Made by a program: the position numbers and the translations under genes. This document shows, piece by piece, positions 39,990-48,880 of a DNA stretch of 64,000 nucleotides. The stretch is from the NCBI RefSeq assembly GCF_001044235.1, contig NZ_JYNL01000064.1, positions 396,902 to 460,901 on the forward strand, given 5' to 3'. The notes under the pieces are model-generated. The model did no database searches and was not told where the DNA came from. It saw only the letters and a program-made list of their open reading frames with translations. Position 1 is the stretch's first letter, and each line of letters starts with the position of its first letter. The DNA is from Mycolicibacterium chlorophenolicum (lineage in GTDB: Bacteria; Actinomycetota; Actinomycetes; Mycobacteriales; Mycobacteriaceae).

Positions 39990-40778
39990 GTGCCCGAGGG
40001 TGACACGGTCTACGCCCTGGCCCGCCGCCTGGACGACGCGCTGCGCGGACGCACCCTGGAGCGCGGCGAGCTGCGGGTGCCCGCGCATGCGACCGACGAT
40101 CTCGCGGGGCGCACGGTGTTGGCCCACGTCACGCACGGCAAGCACCTGCTGACCCGGCTCTCCGATGACCTGACCCTGCACACGCACCTGCGGATGTCGG
40201 GATCCTGGACCGTCTCGCCGACCGGGCGCTGGCTGCCCAGGTCGGTGATGCCGGATGTCCGGGTGCTGCTGCGCACCGACGGCCCGGCCGCCTACGGCGT
40301 GAAATTGCCGGTGGTGCAGCTGGTCCGGTCCTCGGACGAGGCGCAGTGTGTGGGACACCTCGGGCCCGACCCGCTGCGCGACGACTGGGATCTCGCCGAG
40401 GCGGCGCGACGGCTCACCGCGGACCCCCAGCGCCCGTTGGTCGCCGCGCTGCTCGACCAGCGGTGCGTGGCGGGCTTCGGCAACCTGTGGGCCAACGAGC
40501 TCTGCTTCCTGCGCGGGCACGACCCGTGGACCCCGGTGGGCCGGGTGGACGTCGTCGCACTGCTCGAACTGGGGGCGCGGGCGCTGCGGCACTCCGCGAC
40601 CGTCCCGGGCGCGATGCAGGTGACCACCGGGGTGCGGCGTAAGGGCGAGCAGCACTGGGTGGCCGGCCGGGCGGGCCGGCCCTGCCTGCGGTGCGGCACG
40701 ACGGTGCGGGTGGTCGCCGAGGTGGCGAACGATCCGGAGCGCCGGCGCACCTGGTGGTGTCCGACCTGTCAGCGATGA
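39990..40778 (+). CDS. nei: Nei/Fpg-family DNA glycosylase (endonuclease VIII type)
   Basis: The 262-residue protein starts MPEGDTVYALARRL, with the N-terminal Pro2 nucleophile and Glu3 of the Fpg/Nei family after Met removal. It contains THGKHLLTRLSDD (conserved Lys) and a helix-two-turn-helix (LLDQRCVAGFGNLWANELCF). The C-terminal zinc finger is CLRCGTTV...WWCPTCQR. It removes oxidised bases and cuts at the resulting site. MPEGDT rather than MPELPE marks the Nei side. The GTG start at 39990 is six bases past the STAS gene. Confidence 0.93.
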   Translation: MPEGDTVYALARRLDDALRGRTLERGELRVPAHATDDLAGRTVLAHVTHGKHLLTRLSDDLTLHTHLRMSGSWTVSPTGRWLPRSVMPDVRVLLRTDGPAAYGVKLPVVQLVRSSDEAQCVGHLGPDPLRDDWDLAEAARRLTADPQRPLVAALLDQRCVAGFGNLWANELCFLRGHDPWTPVGRVDVVALLELGARALRHSATVPGAMQVTTGVRRKGEQHWVAGRAGRPCLRCGTTVRVVAEVANDPERRRTWWCPTCQR

Positions 40779-40811
40779 GTCGACACACGCGGCAGCGGGA
40801 ACACCGGCCCG

Positions 40812-41483
40812 ATGGACACCGTGGAGTACGCCTCGCACCGGCACGCCGACGTGTACGGCGCACCGTCGGACCCGTCGCTGCTGCTGTGGCACGGCACCCA
40901 GACCGACGCCCGCGCGACCGTGCGCCGGCTCGCCGAGGCACTCGAGCAGCGCGGGTTCGGCGTCGTGGCGCCCGACTGGGATTCGCACGCGCCCGACGGG
41001 GGCCGCGCGGATCTGCTGGCCTCGGTCGAGCACGTCCGCGGTTGGTCCGCCGAGCCGGACCGGCTGACGCTCGTCGGGTGGTCGTTGGGCGGCGCGGCCG
41101 CCGCGGGGATGACACTGGCCGCGCAGCGCTTCGGCGTCGCGCTCGGCCACACCGTGTGTCTGGCCGGGGCGTTCATGGTGACGGACCCGATCAGCGGTTC
41201 CCCGTTGACCGACCTGCTGACCGGGGCGCGGCCGGGGGCGCCGTTCACCCTGCTGCACGGCCGCGCCGACGACGTCGTGCCGCCGGCGGTCAGCCGATCT
41301 TTCGCCGCGGAGCTGGACGCGATCGGCTGGCCGGTGCGCGTCGTCGAACTCGACACCGATCACGGCGCGATCGCCGGGGCGCGGTACGACGCGGCCGCGG
41401 ACCGCTACGCGCCGTCGGAGGATCCGGCCGCAATGCGGGTCGCCGCCGAGGTGGCCGATCTCATTGTGGCTGCGCGGCAATAG
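40812..41483 (+). CDS. alpha/beta-hydrolase
   Basis: The 223-residue protein is a short alpha/beta-hydrolase with nucleophile elbow VGWSLGGAAAA, the acid in LLHGRADDVVPP and the His in LDTDHGAIAG. It resembles dienelactone hydrolase/carboxylesterase types. No signal peptide is visible, so it is cytosolic. The substrate is unknown. Its 3' end overlaps the converging thioesterase gene by 23 bases. Confidence 0.85.
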   Translation: MDTVEYASHRHADVYGAPSDPSLLLWHGTQTDARATVRRLAEALEQRGFGVVAPDWDSHAPDGGRADLLASVEHVRGWSAEPDRLTLVGWSLGGAAAAGMTLAAQRFGVALGHTVCLAGAFMVTDPISGSPLTDLLTGARPGAPFTLLHGRADDVVPPAVSRSFAAELDAIGWPVRVVELDTDHGAIAGARYDAAADRYAPSEDPAAMRVAAEVADLIVAARQ

Positions 41484-41907
41484 ATTCCAGCGCGGTACGG
41501 ATCCCGTCCGGGATGGGAACCGCCTTGCGGTGCTCGCGGTCGACGAAGACGTGCACGAAGCGGCCGTGGGCCAGCGGCTCGTCACCGTCGGCTCCGAAGA
41601 TCGCCACTCCCCACGTCACCGACCGGCGCGACAGCGCATCCACCCGCAGTCCCGCGCGCAGCGCGTCGGGGTAGGCGGCCGGAGCCCGGTAGGTGCACGC
41701 CGACTCGACCACCAGCGCGATGACCGGTGAGGTGTGGATGTCGAGGCCGCCCTGGGTGATCAGGAAGTGGTTGGCGACGGTGTCGAAGTAGCTGTAGTAG
41801 GTGACGTTGTTGACGTGGCCGTAGACGTCGTTGTCCATCCAGCGGGTGGTGATGGGCAGGAAGTAGCGGTAGTCCTCGGCGCGCTCGGAGGTCATGGCCG
41901 CCCTCAC
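41461..41907 (-). CDS. hot-dog-fold acyl-CoA thioesterase (4HBT)
   Basis: The 148-residue protein has the hot-dog motif TRWMDNDVYGHVNNVTYYSYF, in which the Asp and GHVNN are the active-site elements of the 4-hydroxybenzoyl-CoA thioesterase type. AHGRFVHVFVDREHRK supplies the adjacent strand. It cleaves an acyl-CoA. GTG 41907 overlaps the stop of the upstream dehydrogenase by four bases, and ATG 41895 is an alternative start. It is last in a five-gene minus-strand run. Confidence 0.85.
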   Translation of the reverse strand: MRAAMTSERAEDYRYFLPITTRWMDNDVYGHVNNVTYYSYFDTVANHFLITQGGLDIHTSPVIALVVESACTYRAPAAYPDALRAGLRVDALSRRSVTWGVAIFGADGDEPLAHGRFVHVFVDREHRKAVPIPDGIRTALESIAAQPQ

Positions 41908-43196
41908 CAGTACCGCAGGGCATGCCGAAAAGTATTGGCCAGCAACGCTTCATCGATGTCGATCGGGGCGTTACCGAGCAGCCGTTGCTGCGGCCAGGCG
42001 CCGGCCGCCAGCGCGGTGGCGTCGGACTCGGTGTAGCCGACCCCGGCGAGTCCGTCGGGCATGCCGACCGCGCGCATGATGCGCACCAGGTGGTCGGCCA
42101 GCACCGCGCCCGCGTCGGCGTCGGCGGCGCCCGCCACGTCGGCGCCGAGGTGCACGGCGGCGGCCAGGTGCCGGGCCGGATCCGCGGGGGCGGTGAGCCG
42201 GAATGCGGCCGGGGCGTTGAGGATCACCGACATGCCATGCGGGACGATGGGCGCGTCGCCGGGGTAGCCCGACGGGTGGAAGTCGCGCACCTGACCGGCC
42301 ACGGCGTAGGCCATCGCGTGCGGAATGTGTACGCCCGCATTGCCGAACGCGATGCCCGCCAGCGTCGCCGCCCACATAGTCTGTTCGCGCGCCTCCCGGT
42401 CGGCGGCGTCGGTGACGGCGCGTTCGAGGTAGCGGACCAGCAGTCCGAGCGCCTCGCGGCTGCCCAGATCGCTCCAGGGGTTGGCGCCTTGGCTCATCGG
42501 CCGCTGACTGGCCTGCGCGGGCGCGGCACGCCGGGTGAACGGCCGGGCCGTGTAGGACTCCAGCGCGTGGGAGAGCACGTCGAGTCCGCTGCAGGCGACG
42601 ACCTCGCCGGGCAGCGTGTCGGTGCTGTCGGGGTCGACCAGTGCCTCGCTGGGCCGCAGCGCCGGGCTCGCGATGCCGGTCTTGGCGTGCAGGGAGAGCA
42701 GGTCGAAGATCGCGATGCCGGTGACCTCGCTGCCGGTGCCCGATGTCGTCGGGCACGCGATGTGCGGCGCCAGCGGGCCGGGCACCGGCCGCCCGGCGCC
42801 GATGGGCGCATTGACGTAGTCGGCGAAGTCCGCCGGATGGGTGGCGTACAGGTTGGCGGCCTTGGCGGTGTCGATCACCGATCCGCCGCCCACCGAGACG
42901 TAGCCGTCGGGTTTCATTTCCGTCGCGAAAGCCGCTGCGGCGCGGAAGGATTCGTCGGTCGGTTCGACGCTGGACTCGGTGTAGGTGACGACGTCGAGGC
43001 CGGCGTCGCGCAGCGACTGCAGTGCGGTGTCGAAGAACTCGAGCCGGGCGACCGAGGCGTCGGAGAACAACGCCACCCGGCGCATGCCCAGCGCCGCGGC
43101 GCGGTCGCCGACTTCGCGCACGCAGCCCCGGCCGAAGGTGATGCGCGACGCGTCGACGGTGAACGCGGTGTCGAATGCGGAGTGGCAGCAGCTCAT
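41904..43196 (-). CDS. iron-containing alcohol dehydrogenase, hydroxyacid-oxoacid transhydrogenase-like
   Basis: The 430-residue protein has the group III Fe-ADH fold: VSVGGGSVIDTAKA (NAD motif), CPTTSGTGSEVT, CSGLDVLSHALESYTARP and HIPHAMAYAVAG, with metal-binding Asp and His residues present. The N-terminal sequence (SAFDTAFTVDASRITFGRG) and the long C-terminus resemble human ADHFE1, a transhydrogenase that oxidises 4-hydroxybutyrate while reducing 2-oxoglutarate. The start ATG overlaps the EamA stop by four bases. The assigned reaction is a family inference. Confidence 0.87.
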   Translation of the reverse strand: MSCCHSAFDTAFTVDASRITFGRGCVREVGDRAAALGMRRVALFSDASVARLEFFDTALQSLRDAGLDVVTYTESSVEPTDESFRAAAAFATEMKPDGYVSVGGGSVIDTAKAANLYATHPADFADYVNAPIGAGRPVPGPLAPHIACPTTSGTGSEVTGIAIFDLLSLHAKTGIASPALRPSEALVDPDSTDTLPGEVVACSGLDVLSHALESYTARPFTRRAAPAQASQRPMSQGANPWSDLGSREALGLLVRYLERAVTDAADREAREQTMWAATLAGIAFGNAGVHIPHAMAYAVAGQVRDFHPSGYPGDAPIVPHGMSVILNAPAAFRLTAPADPARHLAAAVHLGADVAGAADADAGAVLADHLVRIMRAVGMPDGLAGVGYTESDATALAAGAWPQQRLLGNAPIDIDEALLANTFRHALRYW

Positions 43197-44113
43197 GGCT
43201 CGATTGTGCCGTCGAGGCCGCCGCCGCGGCGCGCCGCCCGGGCGCTGACCACGAGCGCGGCCATCACCAGCGCGATGCCGGCGATCTCGGCCCGGTCGGG
43301 CCGTTGGGCCAGGGCCACCGCGCCGACCACGGCGGCGGTGGCGGGCAGCAGCGCGAGCAACAGCGCGAAACGGGCGCGCCCGACGCGGGCCAGTATCGGT
43401 TGGTCGAGCGCGTACGGGATGGCACTGGAGAGCACTCCCACTCCGGCGCCCAGGAGCCAGGTGCGCGGCTCGGTGAGCACCGACGCGTCGATCACGCCCT
43501 GCGCGCCGAGCAGCACCGGCGCCGACAGCAGCGCGGCGACGGCCATCCCGACGGCCAGCGAGTCGACGCCCGCGCCCGCGTCGGCCACCCGCTTGCCGAG
43601 CAGGATGTAGCCCGCCCACAGCGCGGCGGCGAGCAGCGCGAAGGCCACGCCGGCGCCGTGGACCCCGGTCTGCGGGCCGGCCAGCAGGGACACCCCGGCG
43701 GCGACCAGCACAGCGGCGCCGTAGTCCAGCGGCCGGCGGGAGCCGAGCACCGCGACGGCCACCGGACCGGTGAACTCGATGGCCACGGCGGTGCCGAGCG
43801 GGATCCGCGCGATGGCCTCGTAGAACGCCACGTTCATCGCGAGCGTGACGATCCCGAACATCGCCGCCGCGCCCAGCGCGGGCCGGGTCCAGCGGCGCCG
43901 CCACGGCCGTCGCCAGGCGAGCAGCACCACCGCCGCGCCCGCCGCGCGCAGCCACGCCACCGTCGACGGGGCCGTCGTCTCGAACAGCGTCACCCCGACC
44001 GCGGCGCCGGCGTACTGGGACACGGCGCCGACGACGAAGAACAGCGGCACCGACCAGCCCGGGATCCGGACCGCGGGCCGCGGTCGGCTAGCCGGCGGCG
44101 GCCCTGCGGGCAC
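43193..44113 (-). CDS. EamA/RhtA-type transporter
   Basis: The 306-residue protein has ten hydrophobic segments arranged as two EamA halves (VPLFFVVGAVSQYAGAAVG; VGVLSSAIPYALDQPIL). The PYALDQ motif and YEAIARIPLGTAVAIEFTGP are typical of RhtA-like exporters of amino acids or related compounds. The GTG start overlaps the SDR gene end by 26 bases. Its direction of transport and substrate are inferred from family only. Confidence 0.87.
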   Translation of the reverse strand: MPAGPPPASRPRPAVRIPGWSVPLFFVVGAVSQYAGAAVGVTLFETTAPSTVAWLRAAGAAVVLLAWRRPWRRRWTRPALGAAAMFGIVTLAMNVAFYEAIARIPLGTAVAIEFTGPVAVAVLGSRRPLDYGAAVLVAAGVSLLAGPQTGVHGAGVAFALLAAALWAGYILLGKRVADAGAGVDSLAVGMAVAALLSAPVLLGAQGVIDASVLTEPRTWLLGAGVGVLSSAIPYALDQPILARVGRARFALLLALLPATAAVVGAVALAQRPDRAEIAGIALVMAALVVSARAARRGGGLDGTIEP

Positions 44114-44924
44114 GTTCGGTCATCGAGGCGATCACGCCGCCGTCGTTGAGGATGTCGGTGCCGGTCAGGTAGCCGGCCCGCCCGCTCGCGCAGAACGCCA
44201 GCAGCTCGGCCATCTCCTCCGCGGTGCCCCACCGCGGCACCGCGGCGTCGGCCACCATCGCACCGGCGCCTGCCTTCTCCTCGAGCCGGCCCATCTCGGT
44301 GTCGGTCGAGCCCGGCGAGACGGACAGGATGCGCAGCCCGCGGCCGGTGAACCGCTCCGCCTGCGCCGTCGAATACCACCGCACGAAGCTCTTGCTCAGC
44401 GCGTAGGCCAGGCCCGGGCGGGCCTGATCGGGCGCGATCTCGCAGGCCGTGCGCATCTGCTCGAGGAAGGTGGGCGCGTCCTCGAGCGCGCGGGGGAACG
44501 TGGCGATCGGCACCACCGACTCGGGCAGCATGTGCGCCGCCATCGACGCCACGTTGACCAGCGCGGCGCCCTCGGGGGCGACGCGGTAGAACTCCTCACC
44601 GACGGTGAGCGTGCCGAGCGCGTTCGTGGTGAGGATGTAATCGGCGTCGCCCATGCTCGGGCTCACGCCCGCGGTGTGGATCACCGAGGTCAGCGTGCCG
44701 AGCTCGGTGGCGGTGCGCAGCAGTGCGGCGACGGCGGCCGGGTCGGTGACGTCACCGGCGACGGCGGTCACCGCGATGCCCTGCCCGTCGAGCACCGCGT
44801 GCGCGGCGGCGAGCCGGTCCTCCCGGACGTCGAACAGCACGACGCTGTGGTCTCGGCCGACGATCGCCGCCGTCGCCTGCCCCATGCCGCCCGCTCCCCC
44901 GGTGATCACCGACACACGCGTCAT
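44088..44924 (-). CDS. short-chain dehydrogenase/reductase
   Basis: The 278-residue protein has a classical SDR fold: TGGAGGMGQATA (cofactor), FDVRED, a diverged NNAG equivalent (HTAGVSP), and the catalytic YALSK. The Asp after the second strand (FDV) favours NAD. An insertion about 120-165 makes it a little longer than usual. A TACGGT element six bases before the ATG suggests a leaderless message. It heads a run through the EamA, Fe-ADH and thioesterase genes, so a shared pathway is possible. Confidence 0.89.
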   Translation of the reverse strand: MTRVSVITGGAGGMGQATAAIVGRDHSVVLFDVREDRLAAAHAVLDGQGIAVTAVAGDVTDPAAVAALLRTATELGTLTSVIHTAGVSPSMGDADYILTTNALGTLTVGEEFYRVAPEGAALVNVASMAAHMLPESVVPIATFPRALEDAPTFLEQMRTACEIAPDQARPGLAYALSKSFVRWYSTAQAERFTGRGLRILSVSPGSTDTEMGRLEEKAGAGAMVADAAVPRWGTAEEMAELLAFCASGRAGYLTGTDILNDGGVIASMTERARRAAAG

Positions 44925-44930
44925 AGTTAG

Positions 44931-44936
44931 ACCGTA
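44931..44936 (-). promoter_or_regulatory. candidate leaderless -10 element of the SDR operon
   Basis: On the minus strand TACGGT lies six bases before ATG 44924, with no ribosome binding site between. It fits TANNNT and would make a leaderless message for the SDR gene and probably the three genes after it. Confidence 0.45.
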
Positions 44937-44966
44937 TAGGCAACACGGCTGCCTCGGAAGACGGTG

Positions 44967-45401
44967 TCAGGATTCGGTGAGGGCCTGCAGGCGCACCAGG
45001 GTCTGGTCCATGATGCTGCCCACCTGCCGCGCCGCCACCCAGTCCGCGACCAGCCCCAGCACCCCGCCCGGCGCCTCGTACGCCAGCCGGAACGTCACCT
45101 TCGTCTTGCCGTCACCGTGTTCGCGCAGGCGGAAGCGTCCCCGCAGCGTCACCCCGGTGATGCCGATCCACGCCAGGTCGCGGGCGTCGTCGAACTCCAC
45201 CACCTCGATCACGCCGCCGATGGGCACCGAGCCGACCCGCCAGTGCACCGTGAACCGGGATCCCACGCCGACCGGGCCGTCGGTGACGGTCTCCCAGCGC
45301 TCGAGGTGCGCCATGAACTCGGGGTAGCAGGTCGGGTCACTGACGTGCTTCCACACGATGTGGGGGTCGACGTTGACGACCCTGCTTCGCGACAGCCGCA
45401 T
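44967..45401 (-). CDS. SRPBCC (START-like) family protein
   Basis: The 144-residue protein starts RLSRSRVVNVDPHIVWKHVS, the opening strand of SRPBCC/START-type lipid-binding folds, and ends in a long C-terminal helix (IMDQTLVRLQAL). A GGAGGG site precedes ATG 45401. The fold has a deep hydrophobic pocket for lipids or polyketides. It follows the acyltransferase gene by eight bases in the same direction, so a role in lipid handling is plausible but unproved. Confidence 0.87.
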   Translation of the reverse strand: MRLSRSRVVNVDPHIVWKHVSDPTCYPEFMAHLERWETVTDGPVGVGSRFTVHWRVGSVPIGGVIEVVEFDDARDLAWIGITGVTLRGRFRLREHGDGKTKVTFRLAYEAPGGVLGLVADWVAARQVGSIMDQTLVRLQALTES

Positions 45402-45409
45402 CGTCCCTC

Positions 45410-46273
45410 CTAACCGATCACCGGGAAGCGGCGTTCGGCGCCGAGCCGGTCGACCGCGCCCTGCAGGCTGGCCAGCACCTTGTCGTTGATGACGTCGTCG
45501 TCGGCCGCGGCGATGTCCTCCGCGTCGATCGGGTCCTGCACCTCGATGACGATCTTCGTCGGCAGCGGCAGCCGCGGCACCATGTCGCTGACCGCCAGTC
45601 CCCAGGGCGGTGCCAGCAGGATCGGGACGCTCTTGAGCCGGGCGATCCTGTCCACGCCCAGCAGCCGCGCCAGCCACTGCCCGCGGTCCAGGAACAGTGC
45701 GGCCTCCTGCCCGCCGACGCTGGCGACCGGGACGATCGGCACCCCCGCTTCGCGGGCCAGCGTCACATAACCCTGGCGCCCGTCGAAGTCGACCTCGTGG
45801 CGCTTCCAGGACGGGCGGAACACCTCGTAGTCGCCGCCCGGGTAGACCAGTAGCGCCGCACCGGATTTCAGGGCCAGCGCGGCGTTGTCGTGGTTGGCCG
45901 CGACGGTGCCGAACTTGCGCAGCGAGCCCAGACCCGGCATGGACACCACCAGGTTGTGCGCCAACTGATAGAACGGCCGCTCCACGCCGAAGTACGAGCA
46001 GAACGCCAACGTGAACACGAAGGTGTCGGGCGGCAGGTTACCGCCACTGTGGTTGCCCACCAACAGGACCGGTCCGTCCTTGGGAATCCGGTCGAGCCCC
46101 CGGACGTCCGCGCGGAAGTACAGCGACGCCAGCAACCACAACCCGGGCAGTTGCTCGCGGATGTAGTCGGCGTCGCGCTGGTCGAGATCGGCCTTGGGCA
46201 CGCGAGCCGACAGCTCGTGTTTGGCCCATTCGAGGGCGTCGCTGAAACCCGGCATGGAGGTGATATTGACCAC
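45410..46273 (-). CDS. PlsC-type lysophospholipid acyltransferase family protein
   Basis: The 287-residue protein has a glycerolipid-acyltransferase-like motif, VGNHSGGNLPPD, in place of the usual NHRSNLD, and PVLLVGN before it. A later GVPIVPVASVGGQE resembles the phospholipid acyltransferase block with the usual EGTRS motif weak or absent (YPGGDYEVF takes that place). It is likely to sit at the membrane and acylate a lipid or alcohol. GTG 46273 or ATG 46255 could be the start. A TesB gene is divergent 41 bases away. Confidence 0.82.
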   Translation of the reverse strand: MVNITSMPGFSDALEWAKHELSARVPKADLDQRDADYIREQLPGLWLLASLYFRADVRGLDRIPKDGPVLLVGNHSGGNLPPDTFVFTLAFCSYFGVERPFYQLAHNLVVSMPGLGSLRKFGTVAANHDNAALALKSGAALLVYPGGDYEVFRPSWKRHEVDFDGRQGYVTLAREAGVPIVPVASVGGQEAALFLDRGQWLARLLGVDRIARLKSVPILLAPPWGLAVSDMVPRLPLPTKIVIEVQDPIDAEDIAAADDDVINDKVLASLQGAVDRLGAERRFPVIG

Positions 46274-46314
46274 CGTCGGTCAGAGCAAACACGGCTGCGG
46301 CACAATCTCGTGGC

Positions 46315-47154
46315 GTGCCCTCCTCCCTCGGCGATGTGCTCGCCTCGATGGCCCTGACCCGGCTCGACGCCCGGGCCTTTCTCGGTGAGCAACTGCCGGC
46401 GCCGGCGCACCACATCCTCGGCGGCCACATCTCGGCCCAGGCGCTGCTGGCGGCCGGTCTGACCGCGCCGGGGCGCGCCCCGCACAGCGTGCACACCTAC
46501 TTCCTGCGACCCGGCGACGCGCGCCGTCCGGTCCGGTTCGACGTCGTGGATCTGCAGGAGGGGCGCACGTTCTCGGCTCGCCGCGTGACCGCCCGCCAGG
46601 ACGAGCAGATCCTGCTGGAGGCGATGTCGTCGTTCACGCTGGCCGCGCCGGCACCCGGCGCGAGCGGGTATCAGCCGTCGGCTCCGGAGGTGCCGGAGCC
46701 GGAGTCGCTGCCCCTCGTCGCGCCGCACATGGCCGAATCCGACGACGTCACGCCGGGACAGTGGTCGAGTCTGCGGTGGTTCGAACGGCGCATCGTCGAC
46801 GCCGACCGGTCGCCGCCGGCCCGGTCGCGCATCTGGTGGCGACCCGACGGCCCGGTGCCCGACGAGGTGGCCGGCGACACGACGATGACGGCCGCACTGG
46901 TCGCGTACCTGTCGGCGGTGACGCTGACCGAACCGGCGTACGCGGCGCGCGGCAAGGTCGGCGCGTCGGCGCAGCGGGATCACTCGGTGTGGTTCCACGG
47001 ACCCGCGGATCTGTCGGACTGGCTGCTCTACGACCAGTCCTCGCCGAGCAGCACCGACACGCTGGCGTTGGCCAGCGGGACCATGTTCAACCGCGACGGC
47101 CGGTTGGTGTGCACGGTGCGCCAGGAGATGTACTTCCCGCCCCCGCGCGCCTAG
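46315..47154 (+). CDS. acyl-CoA thioesterase II (TesB-like)
   Basis: The 279-residue protein has the double hot-dog fold: HHILGGHISAQALLAAG in the first half (FGG-like active loop) and SAQRDHSVWFHGP in the second, where Asp is the catalytic residue of TesB. LALASGTMFNRDGRLVCTV is the typical final strand region. It hydrolyses medium- to long-chain acyl-CoA. GTG 46315 is used; CACAAT eight bases before it may be a -10. It ends four bases into the converging SulP gene. Confidence 0.9.
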   Translation: MPSSLGDVLASMALTRLDARAFLGEQLPAPAHHILGGHISAQALLAAGLTAPGRAPHSVHTYFLRPGDARRPVRFDVVDLQEGRTFSARRVTARQDEQILLEAMSSFTLAAPAPGASGYQPSAPEVPEPESLPLVAPHMAESDDVTPGQWSSLRWFERRIVDADRSPPARSRIWWRPDGPVPDEVAGDTTMTAALVAYLSAVTLTEPAYAARGKVGASAQRDHSVWFHGPADLSDWLLYDQSSPSSTDTLALASGTMFNRDGRLVCTVRQEMYFPPPRA

Positions 47155-48821
47155 CCGCCCGGGTGGGCGCGGCGGAAGGCCTCCACCGCGGTGGGCAGCG
47201 TCGGGAAGATCCGGTCCTCGCCGATCGCGTCGATCAACCCGGCGGCGACCAGGTCGTCGTGCAACTCCCGCTTCACCCGTGCCATCGCGAATTCGATTCC
47301 GCGACTCTGCAATTCGGCCCGCAACTGACCGAGGGCGTCGAGTGCGGTCAGGTCGACCTCGACGTTGGCCTCCGCGTTGAGCAGGAACCACCGCACCGGG
47401 TCGGCGCTGTCGTCGACCGCCGCGAGCGCGCGCTGCCGGAAGTTCTCGGCGTTGGCGAAGAACAGCGGCGCGTCGTAGCGGTAGACCAGCAGCCCGGCCA
47501 GGGGGCTCGCCGTCGGATAGTCGTCGATGTCGTGCATTCCGGCCAGCCCCGGCACGAATCCCAGGATCGCGTCGTGGGGCCGGGCGACGCGGCGCAACAG
47601 TTCGAGCACCGAGACGGCGATCGCGGCCAGCACGCCGTACAGCGCGCCGAACGCCAGCACGGCCACCGTCGTCGTCACCGCGAGCAGCCACTCGCTGAGC
47701 CGGAACCGCCGCAGCCTGCGGAACTGGGCGATGTCGATCAGTCGCAGCGCGGCGTAGACCACCAGGGCGCCGAGCACGGCGGTCGGGAACAGCGCGAGCA
47801 CTCCCCGCCCCGCGATCATCACCAGCAGCACGACGGCGAGCGCCACCAGCGAGTACACCTGGGTGCGGCTGCCCACCGATTCGCCCAGCGCGGTCCGGCT
47901 CGCACTCGAGCTGACGGGGAAGCCGTGGCTCAGCCCGGCGCCGACGTTGCAGGCCCCCAGCGCGCGCAATTCGGCGTTGGCGTCGATGCGCTCGGACCGG
48001 CGCGCCGAGAACGACCGCGCGGTGAGCACGTTGTCGGAGAACGCCACCAGGGCGATACCGACGGCGGGAATCACGAGCCCGACGACGTCCGCAGGCCCGA
48101 CCCCGGGGAAGCCCAGGGGTGGCAGACCGCTGGGGATCGGGCCGACCAGCCGGATGCCGTCGTCCTGCAGCGCGAAGACGGCGACCACGACGGTGGTGAC
48201 CAGGATGGTGATCAGCGGCCCGGGCCAGCGCGGGATGAACCGGGCCAGCCCCAGGAGCATCGCCAGCGCGCCGACCGACAGGGCGACGGTCGGCCACTGC
48301 ACTCCGTCCAGTCCGGACACGAACGACCGCAGCTGGCCGGTGAACTCCTGGCCGTCGACCGGGGTGCCGGTCAGCTTGCCGAGCTGGCCCGCGATCATCA
48401 GGACGGCGACGCCGGTCAGGTAGCCGACCAGCACGGGCTGGCTGAGCAGCTCGGCGAGGAACCCCAGCCGGACGACGCCGGCCAGGAGGCAGACCGCGCC
48501 GACGAGCACCGCGAGCACCGCCGCCAGGGCGGCGTAGCGCACCGGGTCGCCGTGGGCCAGTGGGGCCAGCGCCGTGGCGGTGATCAGCGCGGTCGTGGAT
48601 TCGGGGCCGACCGAGAGTTGCCGCGACGAGCCGAGCACCGCGTACACGGCCATCGGCACGAGCGCCGCCCACAGCCCGGTCACCGGCGGGAGGCCGGCCA
48701 CCGTCGCGTAGGCCATCACCTGCGGGATGAGGTACGCCGCGACCGTCAGACCGGCGAGGACGTCGCCGCGGAGCCAGGACCGCTCGTAGTCGCGGTACTG
48801 CGCGATCGTCATTCTCGACAT
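47151..48821 (-). CDS. SulP-family anion transporter with STAS domain
   Basis: The 556-residue protein has about twelve membrane helices starting GDVLAGLTVAAYLIPQVMAYA, the SulP signature, with PVVLGYLTGV-like and GFPVSSSASRTALGESVGSRTQ further on. A cytosolic STAS domain occupies the C-terminal 120 residues (FFANAENFRQRALAAVDD, LTALDALGQLRAEL). SulP proteins carry sulfate, bicarbonate or dicarboxylates with protons or sodium. Nothing local fixes the substrate. It is divergent from the formate/nitrite channel gene by 59 bases. Confidence 0.92.
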   Translation of the reverse strand: MSRMTIAQYRDYERSWLRGDVLAGLTVAAYLIPQVMAYATVAGLPPVTGLWAALVPMAVYAVLGSSRQLSVGPESTTALITATALAPLAHGDPVRYAALAAVLAVLVGAVCLLAGVVRLGFLAELLSQPVLVGYLTGVAVLMIAGQLGKLTGTPVDGQEFTGQLRSFVSGLDGVQWPTVALSVGALAMLLGLARFIPRWPGPLITILVTTVVVAVFALQDDGIRLVGPIPSGLPPLGFPGVGPADVVGLVIPAVGIALVAFSDNVLTARSFSARRSERIDANAELRALGACNVGAGLSHGFPVSSSASRTALGESVGSRTQVYSLVALAVVLLVMIAGRGVLALFPTAVLGALVVYAALRLIDIAQFRRLRRFRLSEWLLAVTTTVAVLAFGALYGVLAAIAVSVLELLRRVARPHDAILGFVPGLAGMHDIDDYPTASPLAGLLVYRYDAPLFFANAENFRQRALAAVDDSADPVRWFLLNAEANVEVDLTALDALGQLRAELQSRGIEFAMARVKRELHDDLVAAGLIDAIGEDRIFPTLPTAVEAFRRAHPGG

Positions 48822-48880
48822 GGAAGCACGGTCACAGGCCGGTCCGGCGCAAGACGGCGCCGAACGGGTACACGGGCGCG

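Noticed and set aside
45868..48672. 934-codon minus-strand frame
   Set aside because: It reads through the TesB gene and out of frame through SulP; its translation is Arg/Ala-rich with no domain.
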